Shown here piece by piece: positions 55,054 to 64,000 of a stretch of 64,000 nt of DNA (its first letter is position 1; every line of letters begins with the position of its first letter). The position numbers were made by a program, and so were the translations under genes. Source of the DNA: Armigeres subalbatus (lineage: Eukaryota; Arthropoda; Insecta; Diptera; Culicidae). The notes under the pieces were generated by a model. That model searched no databases. It was not told the origin of the DNA and saw only the letters and a program-made list of their open reading frames with translations. The stretch spans positions 219,641,783 through 219,705,782 of the forward strand of contig NC_085141.1 of assembly GCF_024139115.2 (NCBI RefSeq), given 5' to 3'.

Positions 55054-56130
55054 CCGTTTCTAGAACAACATTAGAAAATATCGTGAGAGGATTTCTGTAC
55101 AAGGTTTTCACACAAGCTTTGAAAAGTATTTGGGTGATAACCAAGGATGTTATCGATCATTTTGTAATCTGCGTTCGATCATTTAGTGATTTGTCAATAA
55201 CTCTTTCCACCGGCCTAATTTCAAAATGTGTTGTATGGTGGACTTTTAGTGCGAAGGTTTTTCTACAACTCTCCTTAACAGGTCGATGTTCGAATTCCAC
55301 TGTTAAAGGAGTTACGGGGCTAGTTTCTATATTTATAATAAGTGATAATAAAATATGCAATCATTTAGTCTAGGTTACTGCTACTAGCGCTATAGCTCCG
55401 TTATTAGTGAAATTCAAACAACGAACTGTTAGGCAGAGTTGTATAAAAACCTTTGCACTAGATGTCCACCACATTTTGAAATTTAGCCTCTGGAATCAGT
55501 TATTGACAAACTACTAAATGATCGAAGGCTGCTGTTGTAAGTAAGACAAATGAGACAAATAAGATAATTCCCGTAGGAACTTCAGGAGGAATTCCCGGAG
55601 AAACTTCCGGAGGAATGCCCGAAGGAATTCACGGAGGAACTTGAGGAGGAATTCCCGGAGGAACTTTCGGAGGAATTCTCGGAGGAACTTCCGGAAGAAC
55701 TCACGGAGGAACTTCCGGAGGAACTTCTTGAGGAATTCCCGGAGGAACTTACGGAGGAATTCCCAGAGCAACTTTCGGAGGAATTCCCGGAGCAACTTCC
55801 GGAGGAATTCCCAGAAAATTTCCGAAGGAATTCCTGGAGGAACTTCCGAAGATAATTCCTGGAGGAACTTCCGAAGACAATTCCTGGAAGAACTTCCGAA
55901 GACAAGTACTGGAGGTACTTCCGAAGGAATTGCTGGAGGAACTTCCGAACGAACTCCTGGAGGAACTTCCGAAGGAATTCCTGGAGGAACTTACTTTATT
56001 TGTCTTATTTGTCTCATTTGTCTTACCTACACCAGCAGCACTGTTATCACCCAAATACTTTTCAAAGCTTGTGTGAAAACCTTGTACAGAAATCCTCTCA
56101 CGATATTTTCTAATGTTGTTCTAGAAACGG
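55054..56130. mobile_element. Complex foldback: nested inverted repeats enclosing a satellite block
   Basis: An 88-bp arm at 55054-55141 (CCGTTTCTAGAACAACATTA...GGGTGATAAC) recurs inverted at 56043-56130. Inside it lies a hairpin-forming pair (55176-55320 and 55383-55525, diverged). A second pair follows (55528-55568 and 55998-56040, GTAAGACAAATGAGACAAAT) that encloses a 24-bp satellite block (55569-55995). No coding capacity is present and no target duplication was identified. Whether this belongs to one mobile unit with the array to its left is inference. Confidence 0.8.
55569..55995 (-). repeat. 24-bp GGAATTCC satellite, second block
   Basis: About 18 units in the same orientation as 54291-55053 (GGAGGAACTTCCGGAGGAAT). 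Units toward the right end are modified by CCGAAGACAATTCCTGG variants. Confidence 0.92.
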
Positions 56131-57066
56131 CTCATGTTTTCATTTTCCAATACCAGCTGGAGTTTGTTTATTTTGATTTCCTCATTGCGTGATTGCTCGG
56201 CGCTGCTGCTGTTCTCTCGCCGAACCATGAGTGATAAATTTCTTCCCCATTGTTGCCAATTCCTTTTGCTCTCCGTTTACGGCAAATTCTCAAGCAATTG
56301 TAAACTGCATAATGATGAAATAGTTTTGGCGACACTGACAGCGTCATTCTGGCGGGCTGAATTGAACAATTTTCTCTCTCAGAGAGTGCTACCACGTGCT
56401 TTTTAAACGGAAAACCCTTCCCTTAGACGTCTTCAGTACCTCTAACAAACCTAATGTCCCCAAATGTCCCCTCATCTGTAAATGGGGGAATGAAATATAA
56501 CCCTAGAACAGTAGTACCACCTTATAGTAAGTGATTTGCTTGCGCATATTTGCGCTTTTACAAGAATGCTGCAAACAAAGTTTTCTTGAAAGTTGTGGAT
56601 TTTATTCTCTATACTAATGATTAGAAAATGAACAACATTTTTGCTAGAAATTTGTTTTTTTTTTGTATTTCTCTGCTGGTAAATTTCTTGAAAGGGTTAG
56701 CGATGGCCCTTAAAACTTTTAAAAAGAGTTCTTGAATGTTCCGTAACATACTAAGAAACAGTTTTCATTGAAACAATATTTATGGCCACCCATTTGTATA
56801 AGATTTCCCCATAGTGCATCGCCGTAACTACTTTCACATATCTGGCGAAATTCGCTTCCAGTTGTTTATATCGAGTTATAAAACATCTATTCATCAAGGG
56901 TCCATTGTAGTAATAGTGCTTTTCGAAAAAAATAAGTGTTTTCAACTTCTGAGATTAAGAGGAAAGTTGGAGTATTTAATCGCAAAAGTAACCATTTCGT
57001 GGCCACCCTATTTCTATCGATATTGTTCTCACATTGGTACAACAATTATCATTTTATTCATTTAGA
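56131..57066. other. Noncoding stretch
   Basis: No gene or element was recognised. Several short frames lack protein character. Confidence 0.5.
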
Positions 57067-57842
57067 CTAAGGGCGGAGTGGCATCTGCAGTGCATAAAGT
57101 CGTGTCCATTCAGCTCGGTCCATGACCTTCGCGAAAGTCGTACCACTAGTGTCATTCCTTGCTTGCATTAGTGACATCAATCCCTCCAACGCGATGTTGA
57201 AAATCAGGCACGAAACTTTATCACCTTGCCGTAACCCGGACTCGAGAATGCCCCTGAAACTCGAACTACGCACATCACCCGATTAATCATCGCCTTGATC
57301 AACCGTATCAGTTTATCCGAAAATCCATGCTCGTGCATTAGCTGTCATAGCTGGCCTTGACCGATTGTTACATATGCGGCTTTGAAGTCGATGAATGGAT
57401 GATGTGTGGGCACGTTTTATTCGCGGTATGTCTGCAATATCTGGCGTATGGCGAACAGCTAGTCCGTAGTAGAGCGTTCGCACAAGAATTCTTCCTGGTA
57501 TTGACCCACGAATTCCCATGCAATTGGTACTAGTCGACGGTTTAATATTTTGGAGATTACCTTGTAGGCTGCTTTCAGCAATGTGATTGCGCGGTAGTTG
57601 CTACAATTCTCCAGCTTATCGTCCTTTTTGTAGATGGGATACACGACACCTTCCATCCACCTTCTGGCAGAACCTCCCAAAACTTGGTAATTACTCAGTG
57701 CAACACTTTAGCCAATGCCTCACCACCGTGTTTGAATAGCTCTCCTGGTAGTTAATCAACCCCTAGAGCTCTTTCCAACCCCAAGAGGTCAACACCAAAA
57801 GCCCAAGAGAGTTTTTTAGCCGGCCTTTGGATCTCCTTCTGG
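57067..57842 (-). pseudogene. RTE-type reverse transcriptase fragment with a catalytic Asp to Val change
   Basis: On the minus strand the blocks appear in order: VVYPIYKKDDKLENCSNYRA ITLLKAAYKVISKILNRRL (about 57655-57530), NVPTHHPFIDFKAAYVTIGQ (about 57425-57360) and ESGLRQGDKVSCLIFNIALE (about 57245-57185). This is the RTE reverse transcriptase core. In RTE proteins the block FIDFKAAYD carries the first catalytic aspartate; here a valine codon stands at that position and a stop follows shortly after. At least three frames are needed. A SINE has inserted at its right end (57856-58241). Confidence 0.85.
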
Positions 57843-57855
57843 ATTTCCTGGAGAT

Positions 57856-58241
57856 TTTTTTTATTCCTTCCTTTATTTGGTAGGCACTCTGTGTTTCTAA
57901 ATCGCCACTGTGCCGTGATCTACTGTGGTGTTCTTCTGTGCAGAATCCACATATAATCTATTTTTAGACATTCGTTGTTGTTATCATTGCCGGGTCCGTC
58001 TCATCGTGAGTCGTTGCATTGTTCGGTTGCCATTTATCCGGACACGTTGGAGGAATGCCTCCGAGAAGAACAATTTGTCAGTCGTCATCGGGCAGCCGTG
58101 TCGGTAAGACGCGCACCACAAAACGCCACCTCGCACCTCAGGCAACTGACAAGGGCTTGGTGGAGGGGCTGGGAATCGAACCTATGACTGCCCGCTTATA
58201 AGGCGAACGTGAAGCCAACTACGCTACGGGACCCCTCAACA
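57856..58241 (-). mobile_element. tRNA-Ile-like SINE, full length, 13-bp target duplication
   Basis: ATTTCCTGGAGAT is duplicated exactly at 57843-57855 and 58242-58254. On the minus strand the head contains a perfect A box (TAGCGTAGTTGG), an anticodon arm GCCTTATAAGC (TAT anticodon, Ile-like) and the B box GGTTCGATTCC. It ends in a short poly(A) (T-run at about 57856-57863). The 386-bp body is unlike the Feilai-like copies. Confidence 0.92.
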
Positions 58242-58254
58242 ATTTCCTGGAGAT

Positions 58255-59741
58255 CTGATCCAGTCGTTTCTTTGATCCGAGGACATCGTGCCTAGTACAG
58301 TGGTTATGGTGCTTCTAATGGCGGATCGAATATCTCATGGGGGAGTCGTGTCAGGTCTGTTTACTTTCTCACCAAACACCAGGACTTGCCCCATAACTCT
58401 CAGTGGCCTGGGGAGGGATCTTCAAACCTTGGACATAGTCCCTGCTGCCCCTATATGAAATATATTTAGTATCAAATAAACGTTAAAAAGGAAACTGATG
58501 TAAAATCTCAGAAAGCTATGTCTGGTTGTCTATTATAAAACAAAATGTTCGTGCCCGTCATGTGATATTTTAATATTATTAAGAATGTATCTTGGGAATA
58601 ACTAATTTCAGCTACATCAAATTAATTCCTACTAAAACATAACATCGGTAAAATTGCAGCAAGAATTTCTGTAGGGTAGGGTGTCACTCCAAAAATAGTT
58701 TGCCCAAATTAAAATGCACATACCATTCCTCTGTTTTGTTTTTGTTTAATGTGAACTTCAATCTTAATCGTAGGAGATTATCACACGATAAGCCCAACTA
58801 TCGCAATGGATGTATTGTTCCATTGTTCGAAATTCATTGCCTCACGCGCAGGGTATATGTACGATGTTTTCATGACGATGGTCAACCTTGATAGAGCTAA
58901 TGATTGTTCTTCCCGTGGTCGCCGTCTTCTTACGTGTTTGTTTTCATTTTCCAAAAATTAACTTTCTTGTTTATTGATACGGATTTGCTGCCGCGCATAC
59001 CAACACTGTCCCGGGGCAAATTGAGTGTGTTCATGGGGGAAAATTTATCGCACATGAATCGAGCTGCCGCTCTAGCATTTTTGTTCGAAGAAAGTTAATA
59101 ATGTTGTACCAGTCAGTGAACAAAGCAGACCACGGCTGTTCCATTTTTTTTTCTCGTCTTACAACCGGCTGGGATATGGGTGGGTTCGTTTGTCGATAGC
59201 AAAAACCAGTATTAGAAGCCGGCTTCTCCGGCAGCGTGAGTCAAGTTTGAATACTTGGATTAACATCAAGCGGCCGGCGATCGTCGTCGATAGCCTTGCG
59301 TGTGTAAGACATCAGCAAATGTTTTTGTTTGTATTGCGGATGATAAACTGCGCCTCGGAGAGAACCTAATGCACGTGCTTTTTAAAAATGGATGTAAAAG
59401 TTACCGAACGTGATCTTTGATCATCGAGAGAAAATGATATGCGATCCAGCGATAAAATGACAATAACTGCTAGGGGAACTGTTTCGATCTCCATCTCACT
59501 GAACATATATTCATCTCATCGGGAAACAAAGAAATACAGCACCAATTTCGTCGCCGTTTTTGTCAACATGCGTGCTCACTGCTGAAAAAAATCGCAAAAA
59601 TAATAAACAATCCAAAATCCTTTACATTGCTTTGTTTTTGATGGGATGAATATCGGAGCCATGAGATGAATTCCAGGAGCAGTTCCCCTATTCTGCTTCG
59701 AAGTTTTCATACTTATTTTGATTTTAGATAAAAACTGAGTA
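58255..59741. other. Noncoding stretch
   Basis: The first 200 bp may continue the RTE remnant. The rest shows no protein-like frame. A GC-richer block at 59150-59350 (GGCTTCTCCGGCAGCGTGAG) could be regulatory. Confidence 0.4.
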
Positions 59742-59753
59742 GCATAATCCAGT

Positions 59754-60047
59754 CTTCTTCTTCTTCTTATTGGCATTACATCCCCCTACTGGGACAGAGC
59801 CGCCTCGCAGCTTAGTGTTCATTAAGCACTTCCACAGTTATTAACTGCGAGGTTTCTAAGCCAGGTTACCATTTTTGCATTCGTATATCATGAGGCTAAC
59901 ACGATGATACTTTTATGCCCAGGGAAGTCGAGATAATTTCCAATCCGAAAATTACCTAGACCAGCACCGGGAATCGAACCCAGCCACCCTCAGCATGGTG
60001 TTGCTTTGTAGCCGCGCGTCTCACCGCACGGCTAAGGAGGGCCCCGG
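59754..60047 (-). mobile_element. Feilai-like SINE, full length, 12-bp target duplication
   Basis: GCATAATCCAGT flanks the insert exactly at 59742-59753 and 60048-60059. It has the same head, B box (GGTTCGATTCCCGG) and body as the copy at 50855, with a short (GAA)n tail. Confidence 0.94.
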
Positions 60048-60059
60048 GCATAATCCAGT

Positions 60060-61093
60060 ATAGTTCTATAAAGTTTGACAATACACATCCAAATACTTGG
60101 TAATGTAAAAATCGAGAACGCAATGATTCATACGAGTTTTTTAATACCAAAAATTAACATTCTTTATTGAAAGAATGTGTTACGATCCATCTTTCCAGTG
60201 ATTTTTTTATTGAGAGATTCCATTATGGTTAGGAAGATTAGTCTTTCTCACAGAAAGACGTATTTTTGCCCGAATCATGCGCCAAAGTCTAAGCAGGTCA
60301 TTTTCCCGATCAACTACTTAAATATTTATGCACATGATGCATCGCTGTTTACACAACTCGGGCTAGAAGATGCTAGCATACAAGCACATGTGAATTACAT
60401 GATGTGATGTGGTTATTTGAGCATTATGATATTTCATTGTTTCGAACTTCGAACAAGAAAATAACCTTCACATACAGCCCAAACATATAAAGTCACATTT
60501 GCAAAGAACGTTCGGTATCATTCCCCAAATTTCATAGACAATCTCCTTCTATTGCACTAATTAGCAGCGCCATATTATATGTGCAAATATTTGTCCTGCT
60601 CGTTTTGCAGCAGCGAACCGAACGAGAATCGCATGAGGTCACACTTTACTGAGAGTTACGAGCTATTCGCGTGTGCTATTTAACCGGAGCTAGCTAGCGG
60701 CCGGTTCGCTGCCTTCCGAGGCACCAACCAGCCAGGAGCCAATTTAATTTTATAGCAAAATCGATATCCGCTCGGTTCGGCCGGGATTTTTGTTGTTGTC
60801 TGTCGCCGTGTGCCTGAAACCGATGATCCTGCTCTTTGCCAAAAGTGACTCTTCTCCGCAGATGTAGTATTTCTGTGTTGCTTCGTGTGGTTCCCCCCAT
60901 ATAAGAGATTCCTTGGCACCCTTTATATGGTCGGGGTTCTGTCATTCCGCACCAAGTGCCAATGGAAAATCACCCAATTTTACACGCAAAACAACATGCA
61001 GAGATTCTAACTATTAACATATCGTAATGAACATTTCTGGACTCAGTAATCAAGGATATTCTCTATCAAATAGGCGCATAAATAGATTTCATA
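60060..61093. other. Noncoding stretch with a GC-rich palindromic block
   Basis: GGAGCTAGCTAGCGGCCGGT (about 60687-60706) and CGAACCGAACGAG lie in a GC-rich block, 60600-60960, that resembles promoter or UTR DNA. No gene was seen. Confidence 0.4.
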
Positions 61094-61440
61094 TTGCTTT
61101 GCCGCTTGGTGCGGCTTGGCAGGATCCCGACCATATATCGAATCTGTTTACTTCCTGTGCGTCAGTTCGGTTTGCAATCGTTTAGGAGAGCAACCGGAAT
61201 TTCGTTTTTCCATCATCATCATCATCATCATCGGTGTTTTCGTTACAACATCGTATTCGTATCTAATCCACACGACATAAATGTGAGTAGACTATTGCTG
61301 ATACATGCTAATAGCAAACATTCATCGCCATCAACACCGACCATCATCGGTATCAACTTCTACCCTCTGCATCGCACTGACCTACATATCAGACATCCCA
61401 CCTCCCTTTTCGCTGTCTAGTAAGTGAGTCCAGAAGTACA
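61094..61440 (+). promoter_or_regulatory. Candidate initiator region with (CAT)n microsatellite
   Basis: GCGTCAGTTCGG at about 61160 resembles an insect initiator. A (CAT)7 tract follows at 61211-61232. A 108-codon frame covers the stretch, but its only notable feature is the histidine run made by the microsatellite. A splice donor (TAGTAAGTGAG) lies near 61420. Confidence 0.25.
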
Positions 61441-63839
61441 TTGTGATGAGCTTCAGGGGGCGCAGGAAGATGATTCGTATATTATGTACGGCGGTCTCGC
61501 CAAAAAGTCTGTCGTCATGTTAGCTCAGCAGACCCGGCCGAAAGTTCGCTTATTTGGGTTAACATGATTGACGTTGTTTTTACTTGTTGTCAGTTACGAT
61601 TACGAACTGGTATCTTTCATTCTGGAAATGTGCGCAGATTGAGTTTGTTCTCTAAATTAGAAAAGTTATATGAGTTTTATGTAACATGAACGATGATTTT
61701 TAATTTGTCATTTTTTCAGTTTTATTTTTTTTAATGTGGGTAGTTAAATGAAATATCGCATTTTTCGTAATTTCTTTAAAGCTAATTCCTAAGAATCATA
61801 TAAAACTGCAACTGGAAACAAGCAGTTATTTTCCCCTATATTGTGTGCATACATAAAATGACAAATGATAGTTGGATTCCTCTCTATATTGTAGGAGGCT
61901 AGAAAACCATATAATTCACTATTTGCCAATCTTCTTCTTTAATCCCACTGAAAATTAACCTGCCTTTCGACTGTTTTGTATATCAATCGCACAGTTATCA
62001 CTGAAAGGCTTGCGATTCCTGCCAATATATGAATTTATATCTTGGTGATTTGTACATTGATGCACAGTTAAAAAAATCTCTAATAAAGGAAAGCATAATG
62101 CACTTTGCACTATTAAAGAATATTTTCCACCCGATTGAGCAGCGAACTGGCTGTTTACGATTTTGGCTTTGCTAATCTAACTGGATAGTTGACCTCTTAG
62201 ATCACACAATCTGCAGTCGCTAAAAATGCAAGTTCATTGTTCGGAAGTATAGATATTGCGGACATGCGCAATCGTTACCTGATACCTTTAAAGAACTCTT
62301 TTCCATAGGGAAATCATAAATAAATGCTTATTGCTTCCATACTGAAATACATTAGTGGAAAGTTTTTGATTTTCATGTACTTTTTCCAATTTTGAATAAT
62401 CATCACATGAAATCCTCTTAACAAATATATCAAAAATAAGAATAAGAAATAAACTTGAATCTAATGCAACGCAAGAGAGATGAATACATTGCATGGAAGC
62501 CGTCAACGAGGCGATATTGCTCGCCATTTACACGTCATACGAATTTTATCGAAACAAAACTCACTTTCAACTTCCGCGAATTAATTATGACGTCCTCCCA
62601 GCGCAACACAACGATGCAACGGTGATTCGTGTATCTTCTGGTCATCATTTTTCTTTTCGAACAACGAAAGATTGTACCACTTTCCATTGTTGTTTTTTCC
62701 GTCTCTCCGCTCGCTTCTCAAATTGTTTCCCATTGTCGTGAGTAGGCAGCGACGGGGAGGGTAGTGACCATACGAAGCACCAAGCAAGCTTTCGGGCGCG
62801 TGTTCACTGCTGTTTGATACGATTATGGGATCAACAGTTTTCATTGCAAAATGGGTATTTTCGTCAATTTCTCTCGACACCGTTTCACGCATTTATCCGG
62901 CTTACCTTTCGACTGAGCCGCAACAAGAACATCGCCATAACCGTGAGACCACATTGATGACGTCCCACATTTTGTTGACTAAAGACGGCGAGGATAAACA
63001 ATTTGGTGGTCTACATAACTATGAACCACGGTATGAGGACTGTGTTGGCGTGTAATTATTATACAGCGCAGCTACTCGGGGTGATTTGTATTTTAAATTC
63101 ATTCCGTATGTTTTGAAGTAAGTCTCTTTTGTTCGATCCCGTTATCCCAGGCCAGGTTTTTGTACCAGTAGTAGTAGTAGAATGTTTTTGTTACGGGGTG
63201 GATAGTGCTTCAATATGTTAATTCTTGATTCTCTGTTTGTTCCCAAACGTTAGAAAGAATGAAAAGTAGGTCAGCACTAATGAATGATGATTTTTTTGCA
63301 AAAACATTTGATTTTTAGCCATTCATAACTTGGGAGATATTGAATGGCTACTCCGACAGGCCGTGTGACGCCAAGCTCGAAAATCTAAAGTGATGTATGT
63401 CTTTGTGTATCTGAAGCACATTCGAGTGCCGAAATCGATCTAGAGATTCCGAGTGGAACATAGCGTCCGACTGAATGGCGCCCGACGACGGCATTTTAAC
63501 GCGTCATTATCTACTCAGGTTAGTCCCCGATGGTGCAATCGAATCTCCCCCAAAAACGATACTTTCTGTGTTTGAGCCATTCAGCTCCCAGCTTTGTCGT
63601 GGCTTCCCAGATAGTACCCGACGACGGATCTATCTTATTTCGATGGGAAACTCCTCTAGAGTCGAGAGTGGTTTTAAATCTGTCACGCCCCTGAATCTAT
63701 AATTTTTTACAATGATTTAAATTTGCAGAAATTTTTCGAGTCCCGAGTATGTTTCTGTGGAAATTTGAAAAGGAAAGGAAAAGAAAGAATTTTTCTTTTT
63801 TCTTATCTATCTGTGTAGTCTTCGAACAACTTATTGTAG
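61441..63839. other. Noncoding stretch, 2.4 kb
   Basis: GC-richer at 62500-63050 and otherwise AT-rich. No protein-like frame, RNA gene or inverted-repeat element was recognised. A short GTAGTAGTAG tract lies near 63168. Confidence 0.45.
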
Positions 63840-64000
63840 AAGCTGTAAAGAATTTCCCGAAAAAGTCGTTTGCCCGAATTTGCTTGAAAAAGTCGTAAAA
63901 ATGGTAGGCCAAAATGGTCGCCTTGCAAAAAGGAGCATTTGGCCAAACTGTATGACTCTTCCGACCAAATGACCCTTGCTGTCAAACAATCATTTCGGTC
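63840..64000. repeat. Degenerate TTTGGCCAAA/AAAAAGTCGT tract
   Basis: The words GAAAAAGTCGT, GGCCAAAATGGTCG and ATTTGGCCAAA recur and run off the window edge. It is similar in style to the tract at 27165-27850. Confidence 0.45.

Noticed and set aside
54046..55074. Open frames of 180-342 codons on both strands across the satellite (RRNFRRNS, PPEVPPGI and PEEFPEEL repeats)
   Set aside because: The 24-bp unit is a multiple of three and has no stop in several frames, so long frames arise automatically; no start context, introns or non-repeat domain.
61094..61420. 108-codon frame with a polyhistidine run
   Set aside because: The histidines come from a (CAT)n microsatellite; the rest has no recognisable domain and lies in UTR-like DNA.

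Overview
The window looks like Culicinae (Aedes-type) mosquito DNA. The evidence is the presence of spliceosomal introns, the high density of transposable elements, several minus-strand tRNA-derived SINEs that resemble the Aedes Feilai family (three of them with a long GAA-type tail and exact target-site duplications), and BEL/Pao, RTE and Jockey retrotransposon remains. The species assignment is inference. Only one host protein gene can be read with confidence: on the minus strand, a four-exon gene for the signal recognition particle receptor alpha subunit (positions 8257 down to 5261, 622 codons plus stop).

Layout. 1-3997: 3' two thirds of a BEL/Pao LTR retrotransposon (reverse transcriptase, RNase H, integrase, 3' LTR), with one in-frame stop and one frameshift. 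5261-8257: SRPRA. 8.5-19.2 kb: noncoding DNA with at least seven inverted-repeat elements and one candidate 5' UTR exon at about 15.2-15.6 kb. 19.2-25.1 kb: an RTE-type non-LTR retrotransposon split by a 4.8-kb TTAA-flanked inverted-repeat element whose arms are arrays of a 151-bp satellite in opposite orientations. 25-42 kb: scattered MITEs, SINEs, degenerate repeats, three further candidate noncoding first exons (31.4-33.6 kb), a higher-order tandem repeat (36.4-37.0 kb) and a 5'-truncated Jockey-like element inserted in a degenerate repeat (40.5-42.0 kb). 42.9-47.2 kb: three copies of one repeat family, two of them interrupted by different TA-flanked elements at adjacent TA dinucleotides. 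51.2-52.8 kb: a 1.5-kb foldback element with a TTAA MITE in one arm. 53.5-56.1 kb: an EcoRI-site-rich 24-bp satellite in both orientations, joined to several nested inverted repeats. 57-60 kb: an RTE fragment, a tRNA-Ile-like SINE and a Feilai-like SINE. 60-64 kb: noncoding DNA.

How it fits together. Most of the window is a record of nested insertion. Exact target-site duplications (TA, TTAA, 8 bp, 9-21 bp) allow the order of many insertions to be read directly. The most unusual structures are the two large foldback/satellite composites (19.4-24.2 kb and 53.5-56.1 kb) and the pair of DNA elements that landed two bases apart in paralogous copies of the same repeat. The candidate first exons, all on the plus strand, could be alternative starts of a large gene lying to the right of the window, but no coding exon confirms this.
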